Part shown: positions 8,757-17,356 of the stretch, piece by piece
How positions within the stretch are numbered: position 1 is the first letter of the stretch
Layout: every line of letters starts with the position of its first letter
NCBI GenBank assembly: GCA_964384945.1
Contig: CAYLMK010000002.1
Coordinates: 310,001 to 374,000 of the forward strand
DNA length: 64,000 nt
Source of the DNA: S015-6 sp964384945
Lineage (GTDB): Bacteria; Desulfobacterota; DSWW01
Direction: 5' to 3'
The notes under the pieces: model-generated
Told to the model about the DNA's origin: nothing
What the model saw: only the letters and a program-made list of their open reading frames with translations
Databases searched by the model: none
Position numbers and translations under genes: made by a program

Positions 8757-10754
8757 TCAGTGGATCTGCTCGATGTGGTTGCCTACGATGGAAAGGATGT
8801 AGAGCCGCTTGTTCGCCGACCCGTCTTCGTTGAAGCGGGTGTACCCGCTCAGCCCCGGAAAGCCGTCCACGGCGGCGAGGGCGTCCCGGACCTGGCTCCG
8901 GCTCTTGCCCCGTGCCCGGAGAAAGGCATCCTCGAGCATGAGCAGGCTGTCGTAGCCGTTCGCCTCCAGGACCCGCGGTTCGGACTGAAAGGCGCGCGTG
9001 TAGTCCTCCACGAACTCGCGAACGGTGGGCATGCTGCTTTCCGCGAAGAACCCGTCGGCGAAGATGGCGTCCCGCACGTATTCTCCGGCCAGCTCCACGA
9101 GCCGGTTCGAATTCCACGCATTGGTGCCCAGCAACGTGATTTCATTCACATCGTAAAGGGCCAAATGCGGAGCAATCAGGGCGACCTTGCGGAAATGATC
9201 CGGGATGAAGAGCACCTGGAACGGGGGCAGAACGGGCTCTTCGCCGATTTCCGTCCCTCCTGCATCGTCGCCCAACCCTTCCGGGGCCGTCCCGGACCCC
9301 TCCGCCAGCAGTTTTCTCGCCTGCCTCTGCTCCTCCCTGCGCTTCGTCTTCAGGAGAAAGTCCGGTCCAACGAGCAGGCGCACTTCCTCCTGGAAGTCCG
9401 TCTCCCCCTCGCTGTAGCGAACCGCGGAGACGAACTCCCCTCCCATTTCCAGAACCTTCTTCTCGAGCAGGTTCCGGCTCTGCGTCCCGTAAGGGTCATT
9501 CGGATAGAGCACGGCGAAGCTCGACAGTCCCATCTCCTCCATGACGAACTCCACGAGCGTATCGACCTGCTGGCGGATCGTCAGGCCGTTCTGAAAGACG
9601 AAATCGCCCACCTGAGCCACCTCTTCCCTCTGCGTGAGGGCGATCATGGGGATGCCCAGCCTCTGCGCCTCCTGGGCGCATGCAAAGGCCTCGGAGGCCC
9701 TCAGGGGGCCGACGATTCCCGAAACATCCGGGTCGCCGGCCAGTTCCCTCAGCCGTTGCACCGCCACCTTGGGGTCCCCCTGGGTGTCCCTGATCTCGAG
9801 CCGTATGGAAGCGTCTTCTTCCCCGGGGTCTCGGAAGGCCCGGGCACCGAGCAGCATGGCGTTCAGGACGTTCCGGCCCAATCCCTCGTATTCGCCTGTC
9901 AGCGGAAGCAGGCAGCCGATCACGCAGACCCCGGCCCCGCCCTCCTGCGGCACCTCCGTCAGGAGAGCCTTCAGATGAGGGGTGAAGACATCGTTCGGAT
10001 GCTGCGTCGACATTCTCGCAAGCTGATCCTCTGCAAGTCGGGCCTGGCCCCTCTGCATGCGGGTCGCCGCCATACCCAGCTGGATCGCCTCGGAGAAAAA
10101 ACCCTCCGGAAACAGGCCTGCGGCTGCCTGAAGGGCCTCGGGTTCCCAGCCGAGGGATAGGACTTCCAGGATCCGCCGACGCAAGCGCTCCCGATCCGCC
10201 TCTGCCTTCAATGCCTCCAAGCATCGGCCGTACCACGTCAGGGCCGAGGGAAGGTCGGCGAGCTTCACGTAGTTCTCGGCGATGTACCGGAAGGTCTCCC
10301 CTTCCCAGGGGGCCGATCTATCGTCGTCGGCCAGCGCCCGCAGGACCTCCAACGAACCGGTCGGGTTTTCCAGAAAGTACAGGGATACCCCGAGATACAG
10401 CCTTGATTCCGACTGCCTGCGGGCCTTCGGGTATCTTTCGGGAAAGCTGCGGAAGACATGATAGGCCGCTGTGTAATCCCCTGTCTCGAGATAGATCTGG
10501 CCGAGCCGAAACGCTGCATCATCGGCCCGGGGGTCGTCTGGCTCGGACTCCAAAAAACGCTCCAGAAGCGAGGCACAGCGTCGTTTGCGGCCCATGTCTT
10601 GCGAAGGGGGGAACGGTGCAAGGCAATCCCCGAGCCTCTCGAAGGAGGCCGGCTCGGCCCGTTCGACGCGGGAACCGCTGCAGCCCGGCAAAACGTGGGC
10701 CGCCAGGACGATTCCGCAAAGCGCGGGCAAGAGCATGGCTTTTCGGTTCATCAT
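8757..10754 (-). CDS. Lipoprotein with TPR region and type-I periplasmic binding domain (LpoA/YraM- or branched-chain-ABC-receptor-like)
   Basis: 665 aa. The N-terminus is a lipoprotein signal ending in lipobox VLPGC (residues ~21-25). Residues ~60-255 are helical TPR-like repeats (DDAAFRLGQIYLETGDYTAAYHVF). Residues ~275-650 are a Leu/Ile/Val-binding-type periplasmic fold (PLTGEYEGLGRNVLNAMLLGAR, GIVGPLRASEAFACAQEA, FAVLYPNDPYGTQSRN). TPR plus a LIVBP fold is the layout of LpoA-type activators of penicillin-binding proteins, so a cell-wall role is the best guess. A solute-sensing role is also possible; no permease genes are adjacent. It lies 37 nt after dnaJ. Two adjacent ATGs (10754, 10751) could start it. 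Confidence 0.8.
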   Translation of the reverse strand: MMNRKAMLLPALCGIVLAAHVLPGCSGSRVERAEPASFERLGDCLAPFPPSQDMGRKRRCASLLERFLESEPDDPRADDAAFRLGQIYLETGDYTAAYHVFRSFPERYPKARRQSESRLYLGVSLYFLENPTGSLEVLRALADDDRSAPWEGETFRYIAENYVKLADLPSALTWYGRCLEALKAEADRERLRRRILEVLSLGWEPEALQAAAGLFPEGFFSEAIQLGMAATRMQRGQARLAEDQLARMSTQHPNDVFTPHLKALLTEVPQEGGAGVCVIGCLLPLTGEYEGLGRNVLNAMLLGARAFRDPGEEDASIRLEIRDTQGDPKVAVQRLRELAGDPDVSGIVGPLRASEAFACAQEAQRLGIPMIALTQREEVAQVGDFVFQNGLTIRQQVDTLVEFVMEEMGLSSFAVLYPNDPYGTQSRNLLEKKVLEMGGEFVSAVRYSEGETDFQEEVRLLVGPDFLLKTKRREEQRQARKLLAEGSGTAPEGLGDDAGGTEIGEEPVLPPFQVLFIPDHFRKVALIAPHLALYDVNEITLLGTNAWNSNRLVELAGEYVRDAIFADGFFAESSMPTVREFVEDYTRAFQSEPRVLEANGYDSLLMLEDAFLRARGKSRSQVRDALAAVDGFPGLSGYTRFNEDGSANKRLYILSIVGNHIEQIH

Positions 10755-10791
10755 GGCTTTCGGCGACCCCGCGCAACTCCCGGCGGGAGAT

Positions 10792-11871
10792 TCAGGAAAG
10801 GCCGCGCTGCATCCCCTGCCAGACCCTCAAGAGTTCCTTCTCCCGCTCGGAAACACGCCGCGGGACCTCCACCTGGATGCGGACTTGCTGATCCCCCCGC
10901 CGGGAGCCGTCGAGCCTCGGGAACCCGCAACCCTGCAACGTGAAGACCGCGCCGTTCTGGGTTCCGGCTGGAATGCGCAGAGATCTTGATCCCTCCAAGG
11001 TGGGGACTTCAATCGTGGCCCCCAGGACGGCCTGTGTGAAGTGAACGGCCACGTCGCAGCATACGTCCAGGTTCCGGCGGACAAAGACGGGATGATCCTG
11101 GATCTGAATCACAATGTAAAGGTCCCCGTTCGCCCCTCCTTTTTCCCCGGCGCCCCCCTCGCCGCGCACCTTCAGACGGGACCCGTTGTCCACCCCGGGA
11201 GGAATCGAGATCCTTCGCTGCACCCGGTAGGGCAACTTCCCTTTTCCATTGCATTTGTCACAGTCTTCTTTGTCCAGCAGACCCCTGCCCCCGCACCCGG
11301 GGCATTCCAGGACCTGCTTCCTGCCCCGCTTCGTCAGCGTGATTTCCCCTTCCCCGCGGCACAACTTGCATGCCCGGCTCGCCTCCGGGTTTTTCCAACC
11401 ACGCCCCTTGCAGGAGGGGCAATCCTTTCGTTTCGGGATTCGGATCACCTTTTCGGCTCCGAGCGCCGCCTCCTCAAAGGTCAGGGATACCATATAACGG
11501 AGATCTTCCCCCCGCTTCCCCCGATCCTCCATCCGGCTGCGGAGAAACTCGAATATGTCCTCCGCGGCCTCCGAAACACCCGACTTCCCGCCCTGGGCCC
11601 TCGACCCGCAGGACGGCCCTTCCCTCCCCTGCTCCCGCTTCCTCATCCCGAGCACGTCCGCGTCATAGCGGTCCCGCTTGACCGGGTCCTTCAGGACACA
11701 GTACGCCTCCTGGATCTCTTTGAAGCACTCCTCTGCGTCTGCGTCGCCGGGCTTCCTGTCGGGGTGGTATTTCTTGGCCAGCTCGCGGTAGGCCTTTTTC
11801 AGGCTTTCCGGACCCGCTTCCAGGGAAACCCCGAGGATTTCGTAGTAGCTTCTTCGCTTTCGCGCGACCAT
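10792..11871 (-). CDS. dnaJ: DnaJ (Hsp40) co-chaperone
   Basis: 359 aa. The J domain at ~8-75 has the HPD motif (KKYHPDRKPG) that stimulates DnaK ATPase. A Gly-poor linker with charged residues follows. The zinc-finger region holds four CxxCxGxG-type motifs (CPSCKGRG, CKLCRGEG, CPGCGGRG, CDKCNGKG). Next come the two beta-barrel substrate domains (ISIPPGVDNGSRLKVRGEG, VPTLEGSRSLRIPAGTQNG). It lies 27 nt downstream of grpE. dnaK itself is not in this run, unlike the common hrcA-grpE-dnaK-dnaJ order, so DnaK must be encoded elsewhere. The linker is less Gly/Phe-rich than in classical DnaJ, so a CbpA-like specialised paralogue cannot be excluded. Confidence 0.92.
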   Translation of the reverse strand: MVARKRRSYYEILGVSLEAGPESLKKAYRELAKKYHPDRKPGDADAEECFKEIQEAYCVLKDPVKRDRYDADVLGMRKREQGREGPSCGSRAQGGKSGVSEAAEDIFEFLRSRMEDRGKRGEDLRYMVSLTFEEAALGAEKVIRIPKRKDCPSCKGRGWKNPEASRACKLCRGEGEITLTKRGRKQVLECPGCGGRGLLDKEDCDKCNGKGKLPYRVQRRISIPPGVDNGSRLKVRGEGGAGEKGGANGDLYIVIQIQDHPVFVRRNLDVCCDVAVHFTQAVLGATIEVPTLEGSRSLRIPAGTQNGAVFTLQGCGFPRLDGSRRGDQQVRIQVEVPRRVSEREKELLRVWQGMQRGLS

Positions 11872-11898
11872 GTCCCGTTCGGCAGTGATCCCGACGCA

Positions 11899-12723
11899 CT
11901 ATCCGTCGGAGGGCGACCCCTGCCCTTTCTCCGGCATCGCTTCCCCGCCCCTCTTCGGATTCGGGCCCTCCGCCGAAGGGTCCTCCCCTTGGGGGCTTCC
12001 CTCCTCCGCAGCCTTGGGAGGAACCGCAACGGCCACGAGAGAAGGTCTCAGCAGCCTGCCTTGGTATAGATAACCCTTCTGATAGACCTCCAGGACGGTA
12101 TTGGCCTCCGCTTCCTGCGTCTCGGACCTCTGCATCGCCTGATGAAGGTTGGGATCAAACGGCTTGCCCAGGGCCTCGATGGGCTCCACCCCGTACTTTT
12201 CCAGGGTCTTGCCGATCTCGGCGAGGAGAAGCTCGATCCCTTCCCGGAAGCTCTGCCAACTGCCCTCCTGGTAACTGAAGTTCAACAGTCTCTCGATGTT
12301 ATCAACGATCGGAAGAAAATCCGCCAACAGCCCTTCGTTTCCGAACCGGATGGCGTCACTCTTCTCTTTGCTCGCCCGCTTCCTGTAGTTGTCGAAGTCC
12401 GCCAGCAGCCGGACGAACTTGTCCTCGAGCTCCGCCTTCTCCCGGAGGAGCCTTTCCGCCTTCTCTTCCGGCGTGACGTCGGGGCGATCGAGCTGGCCTT
12501 CCGGTCCCGGCGCCGCCGATTCCGGCCCCGTCTGCGGAACGTTCGCCTCGGACACTTCCCCCACGCGCGCCTCCGGCCCCCCGGGGCAGGGCGCCTTCGC
12601 AGGCATCGGCTCTCCCTTTCCGGTCCGCGTCTCTCCCTCTTCAGGTGCCTTGTCCTCGGGACAGGGCCCGCGCCCTGTTTCCTCTCTGCTCTTCTTGCCG
12701 TCTTCCTCAAATACCCTTTTCAC
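11899..12723 (-). CDS. grpE: GrpE nucleotide-exchange factor with long acidic/Pro-rich N-terminus
   Basis: 274 aa, longer than the usual ~190-200. The core at ~95-225 has the coiled-coil LREKAELEDKFVRLLADFDNYRKRASKEK, then FLPIVDNIERLL and the beta-domain signature LGKPFDPNLHQAM with VLEVYQKGYLYQGRLLRPSLVAVA. GrpE releases ADP from DnaK. The ~90-residue N-terminal extension and the ~40-residue tail are low-complexity (Glu/Pro/Gly-rich) and likely disordered. The start is GTG at 12723 with a strong AGAAGGAGAAGG upstream. It lies between hrcA and dnaJ in the same direction. Confidence 0.95.
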   Translation of the reverse strand: MKRVFEEDGKKSREETGRGPCPEDKAPEEGETRTGKGEPMPAKAPCPGGPEARVGEVSEANVPQTGPESAAPGPEGQLDRPDVTPEEKAERLLREKAELEDKFVRLLADFDNYRKRASKEKSDAIRFGNEGLLADFLPIVDNIERLLNFSYQEGSWQSFREGIELLLAEIGKTLEKYGVEPIEALGKPFDPNLHQAMQRSETQEAEANTVLEVYQKGYLYQGRLLRPSLVAVAVPPKAAEEGSPQGEDPSAEGPNPKRGGEAMPEKGQGSPSDG

Positions 12724-12775
12724 CGTGCGCCTTCTCCTTCTTTACCTTCCGGGCCCCGGGGCCCGGCGAGGGGCC

Positions 12776-13810
12776 CTACATATCTTCCAGCCTGGCCCCC
12801 ACCGCCTTGGCCGTGAAGTCCACAAGCGGGATCATTCGGGCGTAGTCCATCCTCTTGGGGCCGATCACGCCCAAGGTCCCCAAAGGCACGCCGCGCTGAT
12901 GATACGTTGCCGCGATCAGACTGCAGTCGGCCATCTCCTCCACCGGGTTCTCCCCGCCGATGTAGACCTGAATGCCGACCCCCTCCATGGCCATCTCGAG
13001 CAACTGAATCATGATCTCCTTCTCTTCGAAGGCCCGAAGCAGGGACTTCATCTTGCGCAGATCGTCGGAGAACTCGGGATAATCCAGGATGTTCGACTGG
13101 CCGTCGATGTAAATGTCCGCCTGCTCCGCCTCCAGCACCCGGCGGCTCGAATTCCACACCCTTGACAGGATTCGATGGTATTGATTCCTTTCCGCCTCCA
13201 TCTGCTCCTTGATCTTCTCTTTGGCCTCTGCCAGGGGAAGCCCCTTGATGTGGCGATTGAGGTATTCGGAGGCGCGGTCGAGATCTCTCTGCGAAAGCCC
13301 GCCCGCGTCTCCGATGATCCGGTTGTAGACCACGCCGGTGGGAGAGACAAGCACCATGAGGATCCGCGTGCGGTCGAGGCGTATCAGGTCCATCCGTTCG
13401 AAAACCGTCTGGGAGATCCTGGGGGAGGAGACCAGACTCGTGTAGCGGGAGAGGTGCGAGAGCACCCTGGAGGTCTCCTGCATGATCACCCCCACGTCCG
13501 GCGGAGCCTCGTGCACGCGGTTCAGGATGTACTCCTTCTCCTCCCGGTGGAGGGGCTTGTGATCCCGAAGGGTGTTCACGTAGTAACGGAATCCGCTGTC
13601 CGTGGGGATCCTGCCGGAAGACGGGTGAGGCTGCTCCAGAAGCCCGAGATCCTCCAGAGAGGCCATGATGCTTCGCACCGTGGCCGGGCTCATGTCCAGA
13701 CGGTATTTCTTCGTTATCTTTCCGGAGCCGACAGGCTGGGCCCGAAGAACGTACTCCCGGACGACGGCCCGAAGGACCTGCTGCGTTCTTGCCTCCAAAC
13801 GTTCCGGCAT
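12776..13810 (-). CDS. hrcA: HrcA, heat-inducible transcription repressor
   Basis: About 344 aa from ATG 13810, which has GGGGAG 11 nt upstream; a longer reading frame to 13870 adds 20 residues with no family resemblance. The N-terminal winged helix contains ARTQQVLRAVVREYVLRAQPVGS and MSPATVRSIMASLEDLGLLEQPHPSSGRIPT split across the family signature. The C-terminus contains LIAATYHQRGVPLGTLGVIGPKRMDYARMIPLVD. HrcA represses class I heat-shock operons by binding CIRCE, assisted by GroEL. It is the first gene of the hrcA-grpE-dnaJ run. No CIRCE inverted repeat is visible between 13811 and 14115, which is odd for an expected autoregulated operon. Confidence 0.95.
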   Translation of the reverse strand: MPERLEARTQQVLRAVVREYVLRAQPVGSGKITKKYRLDMSPATVRSIMASLEDLGLLEQPHPSSGRIPTDSGFRYYVNTLRDHKPLHREEKEYILNRVHEAPPDVGVIMQETSRVLSHLSRYTSLVSSPRISQTVFERMDLIRLDRTRILMVLVSPTGVVYNRIIGDAGGLSQRDLDRASEYLNRHIKGLPLAEAKEKIKEQMEAERNQYHRILSRVWNSSRRVLEAEQADIYIDGQSNILDYPEFSDDLRKMKSLLRAFEEKEIMIQLLEMAMEGVGIQVYIGGENPVEEMADCSLIAATYHQRGVPLGTLGVIGPKRMDYARMIPLVDFTAKAVGARLEDM

Positions 13811-14115
13811 GATATGGATCTCCCCATCCTGACAAACGCGCCCAGGGCCGAATTCCGAAGATTCTCCCATTTCCTATAATATACGATCCGTCGGGAGGAC
13901 AAGCCCCTTGCTTCATCCCGGCACCGAGCCTTCGGACGCTCAAAATATCTATTATAACAGATCGTCTCCGTGAAGGGGAGTTGGCAACGCTTGCGGAAAT
14001 CCGCAGAGCGATCGATGATGGGACAGGCACGGGCGACGGCTCGAAACGAGGGAGCCCTTCCGCAGAGCGCTTGGGTGCGAGGGTTCCGATGCCAGGGGAC
14101 AGAAGGAGCAGCGTG
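13811..14115. promoter_or_regulatory. Divergent intergenic region upstream of hrcA and the SDR gene
   Basis: This 305-bp gap holds candidate minus-strand promoters for the heat-shock run. A TATAAT hexamer reads on the minus strand at 13956-13951. A second weak one reads TTGTCC, 15 nt, TATTAT near 13878-13905. On the plus strand only the Shine-Dalgarno AAGGAG (14102-14107) of the SDR gene is clear. No CIRCE (TTAGCACTC-N9-GAGTGCTAA) was found. Confidence 0.3.
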
Positions 14116-14907
14116 ATGGACTTGGGACTCAGGGGGAAGGTGGCGGTGGTGACGGCCTCGAGCCAAGGCCTGGGAAGGGCCGTTGCCGAGGCCCTGGCTC
14201 AGGAGGGGGCAAGGCTCGCCGTCTGCTCGCGGGACCTGGACCGGATATCCGGGACCGCCGCGCAATTGGAGCGGAAGTACGGCGTCCCGGTCCTGCCGGT
14301 CGCCTGCGATGTCACCGACTCGCCAAGCGTGGCCGGTCTGCGGGATCGGGTCCTGGAGGCATACGGCGGGGCGGACATCCTGTTCGCAAACGCGGGCGGC
14401 CCACCGCCCGGCGGGGTCCAGGACGTCACCCCGGAGGACTACGAAAAGGCGATCCGGCTCAATCTCATGAGCGCCATCCATCTCGTCTACGCCTTCCTTC
14501 CCGGCATGAAGGAGAAAAGGTGGGGCAGGATCATCGCATCCACGTCGATCTCGGTGAAACAACCCATCCCCTACCTGGCCCTTTCGAATGTCTCGCGGGT
14601 GGGCGTCGTGGCCCTGATGAAGAGCCTGGCGCGCGACCTCGCCCCATTCAACATCACGGCCAACGCCGTGGCGCCCGGCTACATCATGACGGAACGGGTG
14701 CAGCAGATACTCCAGGCCCGCATGGAAAGCGAAGGCATCTCCTATGACCAGGCCGTTTCGCGCATGGCCGAGCAGATTCCGGCAAGGCGCACGGGCGCAC
14801 CGGAGGAGTTCGGCGCCCTCGTAGCGTTCCTTGCGTCGGAGCGTGCGGCCTACATCAACGGCGAGACGGTCCTGATCGACGGGGCCCTGTACAGCGGCCT
14901 CTTCTAG
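14116..14907 (+). CDS. Short-chain dehydrogenase/reductase of the YxxxS subgroup
   Basis: 263 aa from ATG 14116, with AAGGAG 8 nt upstream; a longer frame from 13981 adds non-homologous sequence. It has a Rossmann fold with TASSQGLGRAVAE (cofactor loop), NAGG at the end of beta-4, and a catalytic Ser region IIASTSIS. The position of the catalytic YxxxK reads YLALSNVSR, so the lysine is replaced by serine followed by SNxxR. The C-terminus has INGETVLIDGALYSG, typical of FabG-like proteins. A divergent SDR subgroup with this change exists, and its substrates are generally not defined. The gene stands alone between divergent hrcA and the convergent hydrolase. Confidence 0.85.
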   Translation: MDLGLRGKVAVVTASSQGLGRAVAEALAQEGARLAVCSRDLDRISGTAAQLERKYGVPVLPVACDVTDSPSVAGLRDRVLEAYGGADILFANAGGPPPGGVQDVTPEDYEKAIRLNLMSAIHLVYAFLPGMKEKRWGRIIASTSISVKQPIPYLALSNVSRVGVVALMKSLARDLAPFNITANAVAPGYIMTERVQQILQARMESEGISYDQAVSRMAEQIPARRTGAPEEFGALVAFLASERAAYINGETVLIDGALYSGLF

Positions 14908-15020
14908 CGATCCCCTTGCGTCACGTCACGTTAATCATCTCTTGACCCTTATGCCCTTGACGCATTCGCCTTCCTTTTCCCTGATCCCCTATAGAGGATC
15001 CCCAGCACATCGGCCCGGGG

Positions 15021-15944
15021 CTAGCCTGCCCGCAGGAAGTCCATGTAATGGCGGGCCGCCTCTTCGGGCCGTTCCATCATCGGGACGTGCCCGCAGTCCT
15101 TCATGATCACCGTCGTCGCGTTCGAAAGGCCCTTCTGCAGCACCTCTGCACAGGAAACATCGATGAGCCGGTCCGTGTCGCCCCAGAGGATCAGCGTCCG
15201 TGCCCGGATTGCGGACAGATCCGGCTCGATGGACGAACCCTCCGTGTGAATTTCCCGCATCACCTTCTCGTTGAAGGAACGGCTCTGCGCCCATTGCCTG
15301 GCCAGGCTCTTCTTGACGAACCCCGGCACCCAGGGAGGCTTGACGAATACGAACCGGACCATCTTGTCGAAGTCTTCCTCGCTATCGACGAGGAGCGGGT
15401 TTTCGCCCCGCTCCAGAAAGCCTGCAAGCTCGCTCTCTTTCGGACACCGATGGATCCCGCCCGAATTGAAAAGGCCCACGCTGAGCACCTTGCCTGGAAA
15501 AAGGGCCGCGTACTTTCCGGAGATGTTTCCTCCCATGGAGTTGCCCGCCACGTGGAAGGCCTCGAGCGAGAGGGTCTCTGCGATCCGGCCCACTCTTTCA
15601 ACCTGGGCCTCGATCGCGTAGGAAGCCTCCTGTCTCTTCGTGCTCTCCCCAAAGCCGGGGAGATCGACGGCCACAACATGATAGGAGGGCGTCAAATACT
15701 TGGCAAAGCGGTTCCAGTTGTCCTTGTCGGCGCCGAAACCGTGAATGAGCAGGACGTTCTCGCCCCGGCCTCCTTCCAGGTAGACGACCGTGTGATCGCC
15801 GACCACGACCGAACCCTTCGAGAGCCCTGCGGACCTCCTCTCCAAATCGATCGCAAGGCCGACCAGGAGTTCGGGAGCCGCAAAGTAGAGCACCACGGGC
15901 ACCAGCAGCAGCGCAACGATCAAAATCAACAAAGTCTTCTTCAT
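15021..15944 (-). CDS. Membrane-anchored alpha/beta hydrolase
   Basis: 307 aa from ATG 15944, which has AAGGAGG 6 nt upstream. An N-terminal hydrophobic helix (LLILIVALLLVPVVLYFAAP) is a signal anchor or uncleaved signal peptide. The hydrolase core shows the oxyanion region LLIHGFGADKDNW, nucleophile elbow GNSMGG, an acid in LILWGDTDRLIDVSC and a histidine in KDCGHVPMMERPE. This is the esterase/lipase or C-C hydrolase-like fold; the substrate is unknown. It faces the periplasmic side if the anchor is N-in. Divergent from the PLP lyase gene, whose start lies 98 nt away. Confidence 0.87.
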   Translation of the reverse strand: MKKTLLILIVALLLVPVVLYFAAPELLVGLAIDLERRSAGLSKGSVVVGDHTVVYLEGGRGENVLLIHGFGADKDNWNRFAKYLTPSYHVVAVDLPGFGESTKRQEASYAIEAQVERVGRIAETLSLEAFHVAGNSMGGNISGKYAALFPGKVLSVGLFNSGGIHRCPKESELAGFLERGENPLLVDSEEDFDKMVRFVFVKPPWVPGFVKKSLARQWAQSRSFNEKVMREIHTEGSSIEPDLSAIRARTLILWGDTDRLIDVSCAEVLQKGLSNATTVIMKDCGHVPMMERPEEAARHYMDFLRAG

Positions 15945-16042
15945 CGCGAGCCTCCTTCTTCTGTGTGCGTCCAGCATATTGAAAGGCGAGGTTTTTTCAA
16001 GTATGAGGAAACGGAGAAAACCTGGAACGAGCGGAGGCGGAC

Positions 16043-17356
16043 ATGCAACCCGGATTACCGAAGAAAGGCAGAAGCCGAGAGGAAGTTCTCGCCGAGGTGA
16101 AGGCATTGAACGCCGGAGGGCTCGTGGAGCGTGCCGCGCGCTTCTCCGCCATCTCCATGAAAGGCCGGATCGAGGCGCAGGAATTGGGCAAGGAGGCCTT
16201 CAACGAGTTTTATGCCCACAATGCGGTCTACTCGCCCGTCATCCCCAGCCTGGGCAAGATCGAAGACGATCTGATCGGCTACGCGGTGGACATCTTTCGC
16301 GGGGGCGACGAGGGCCGTGCCAACCTCACCGCGGGCGGGACCGACAGCATCTACTGCGCCCTGCACGCCATGCGTGAGTGGGGCAAGGCGGCCAGACCCG
16401 GGGCCACGCGCTCCAGGGTCCTGGTGCCCTTTTCCGGCCACGCGGCCTTCGGCCGGGCCTGTCACTATTTCGGCATGGAACGCGTCAAGGTCCCCCTCGG
16501 CGAGGACTGCCGGGTGGATCTCGCCGCGCTGGAGTCCCTCGTCGACGACCAAACGGTCGGCATCGTGGGATCGGCCCCCTCGTTTCCATACGGCCGGTAC
16601 GACGACATCCCCGCGCTGGGCGAGATCGCACGGAAGCACGACCTTTGGCTGCACGTGGACGCGTGCCTGGGGGGCTTCATGGCCCCGTTCGTGAGGCTCG
16701 CCGGCTATTCCCTGCCCCCCTTCGACTTCACGGTTCCCGGTGTTTGTTCGATTTCGGCCGACCTGCACAAATACGGTCACGCCCCGAAAGGCATCTCGAC
16801 CGTGAACTGGCGGTCGGAGGCCTACCAGCAGTATCACTACGTCCTGTTCGATGACTGGCCGGAAGGGCCCTATTTCTCCCAGTCCATGCTCGGCAGCAGG
16901 CCCGCTTCGCCGGCGGTGGCCGCCTGGGCCATCCTCAACTACCTGGGCGAGGAGGGCAAGGTCGAGATCGCCCGGGATGCAATGAGGTTCAAGGAACGCT
17001 TCGAGCGGGAAATCGCGGCCCTGCCCGGCGCCAGGGTGTTCGAGACCGATCTCACCCCGATCGTGTTCACGGTCGACCACGACCCGGAGCAATTCCTGGG
17101 CGGCATGCTCCAGAGGGGCTGGTACCTGATGGGCCACATGAATCCGCCCCTGTTCCAGGTCATTCTCGACTCCTACCCCGAGGAGCTTGCCGACGAGCTG
17201 ATCAGCGGCATCCGGGAGGTGCTGGCGGCCCTGGCCAGAGGCGAGGAGTTCCCCAAGGTGGGCCTGGGCTACACCTTCTCCGAGGGCGGCGAAGAGGCAC
17301 TCGCCCACCTGCCCCTTTGGGTGAGGCGGGCCGTGCCGCTCATGAAGAGGATCTGA
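16043..17356 (+). CDS. PLP-dependent group II decarboxylase-family protein, sphingosine-1-phosphate lyase type
   Basis: 437 aa. It matches the fold-type I decarboxylase/lyase pattern: LTAGGTDSIYCALHAMREW (cofactor phosphate loop), HAAFGRACHYFGME, WLHVDACLGGFMAPF and SADLHKYGHAPKG, in which the lysine should form the Schiff base. The best resemblance is to sphingosine-1-phosphate lyase/Dpl1-type enzymes, which cleave phosphorylated long-chain amino alcohols; some bacterial members act as amino-acid decarboxylases. The ATG is preceded by GCGGAGGCGGAC. It is convergent and immediately adjacent to the next gene, with stop codons touching within a CTGATC-ACCA-GATCAG palindrome. The substrate cannot be deduced. 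Confidence 0.85.
   Translation: MQPGLPKKGRSREEVLAEVKALNAGGLVERAARFSAISMKGRIEAQELGKEAFNEFYAHNAVYSPVIPSLGKIEDDLIGYAVDIFRGGDEGRANLTAGGTDSIYCALHAMREWGKAARPGATRSRVLVPFSGHAAFGRACHYFGMERVKVPLGEDCRVDLAALESLVDDQTVGIVGSAPSFPYGRYDDIPALGEIARKHDLWLHVDACLGGFMAPFVRLAGYSLPPFDFTVPGVCSISADLHKYGHAPKGISTVNWRSEAYQQYHYVLFDDWPEGPYFSQSMLGSRPASPAVAAWAILNYLGEEGKVEIARDAMRFKERFEREIAALPGARVFETDLTPIVFTVDHDPEQFLGGMLQRGWYLMGHMNPPLFQVILDSYPEELADELISGIREVLAALARGEEFPKVGLGYTFSEGGEEALAHLPLWVRRAVPLMKRI

Noticed and set aside
13811..14115. CIRCE element upstream of hrcA
   Set aside because: No TTAGCACTC/GAGTGCTAA pair at 9-nt spacing was found on either strand.
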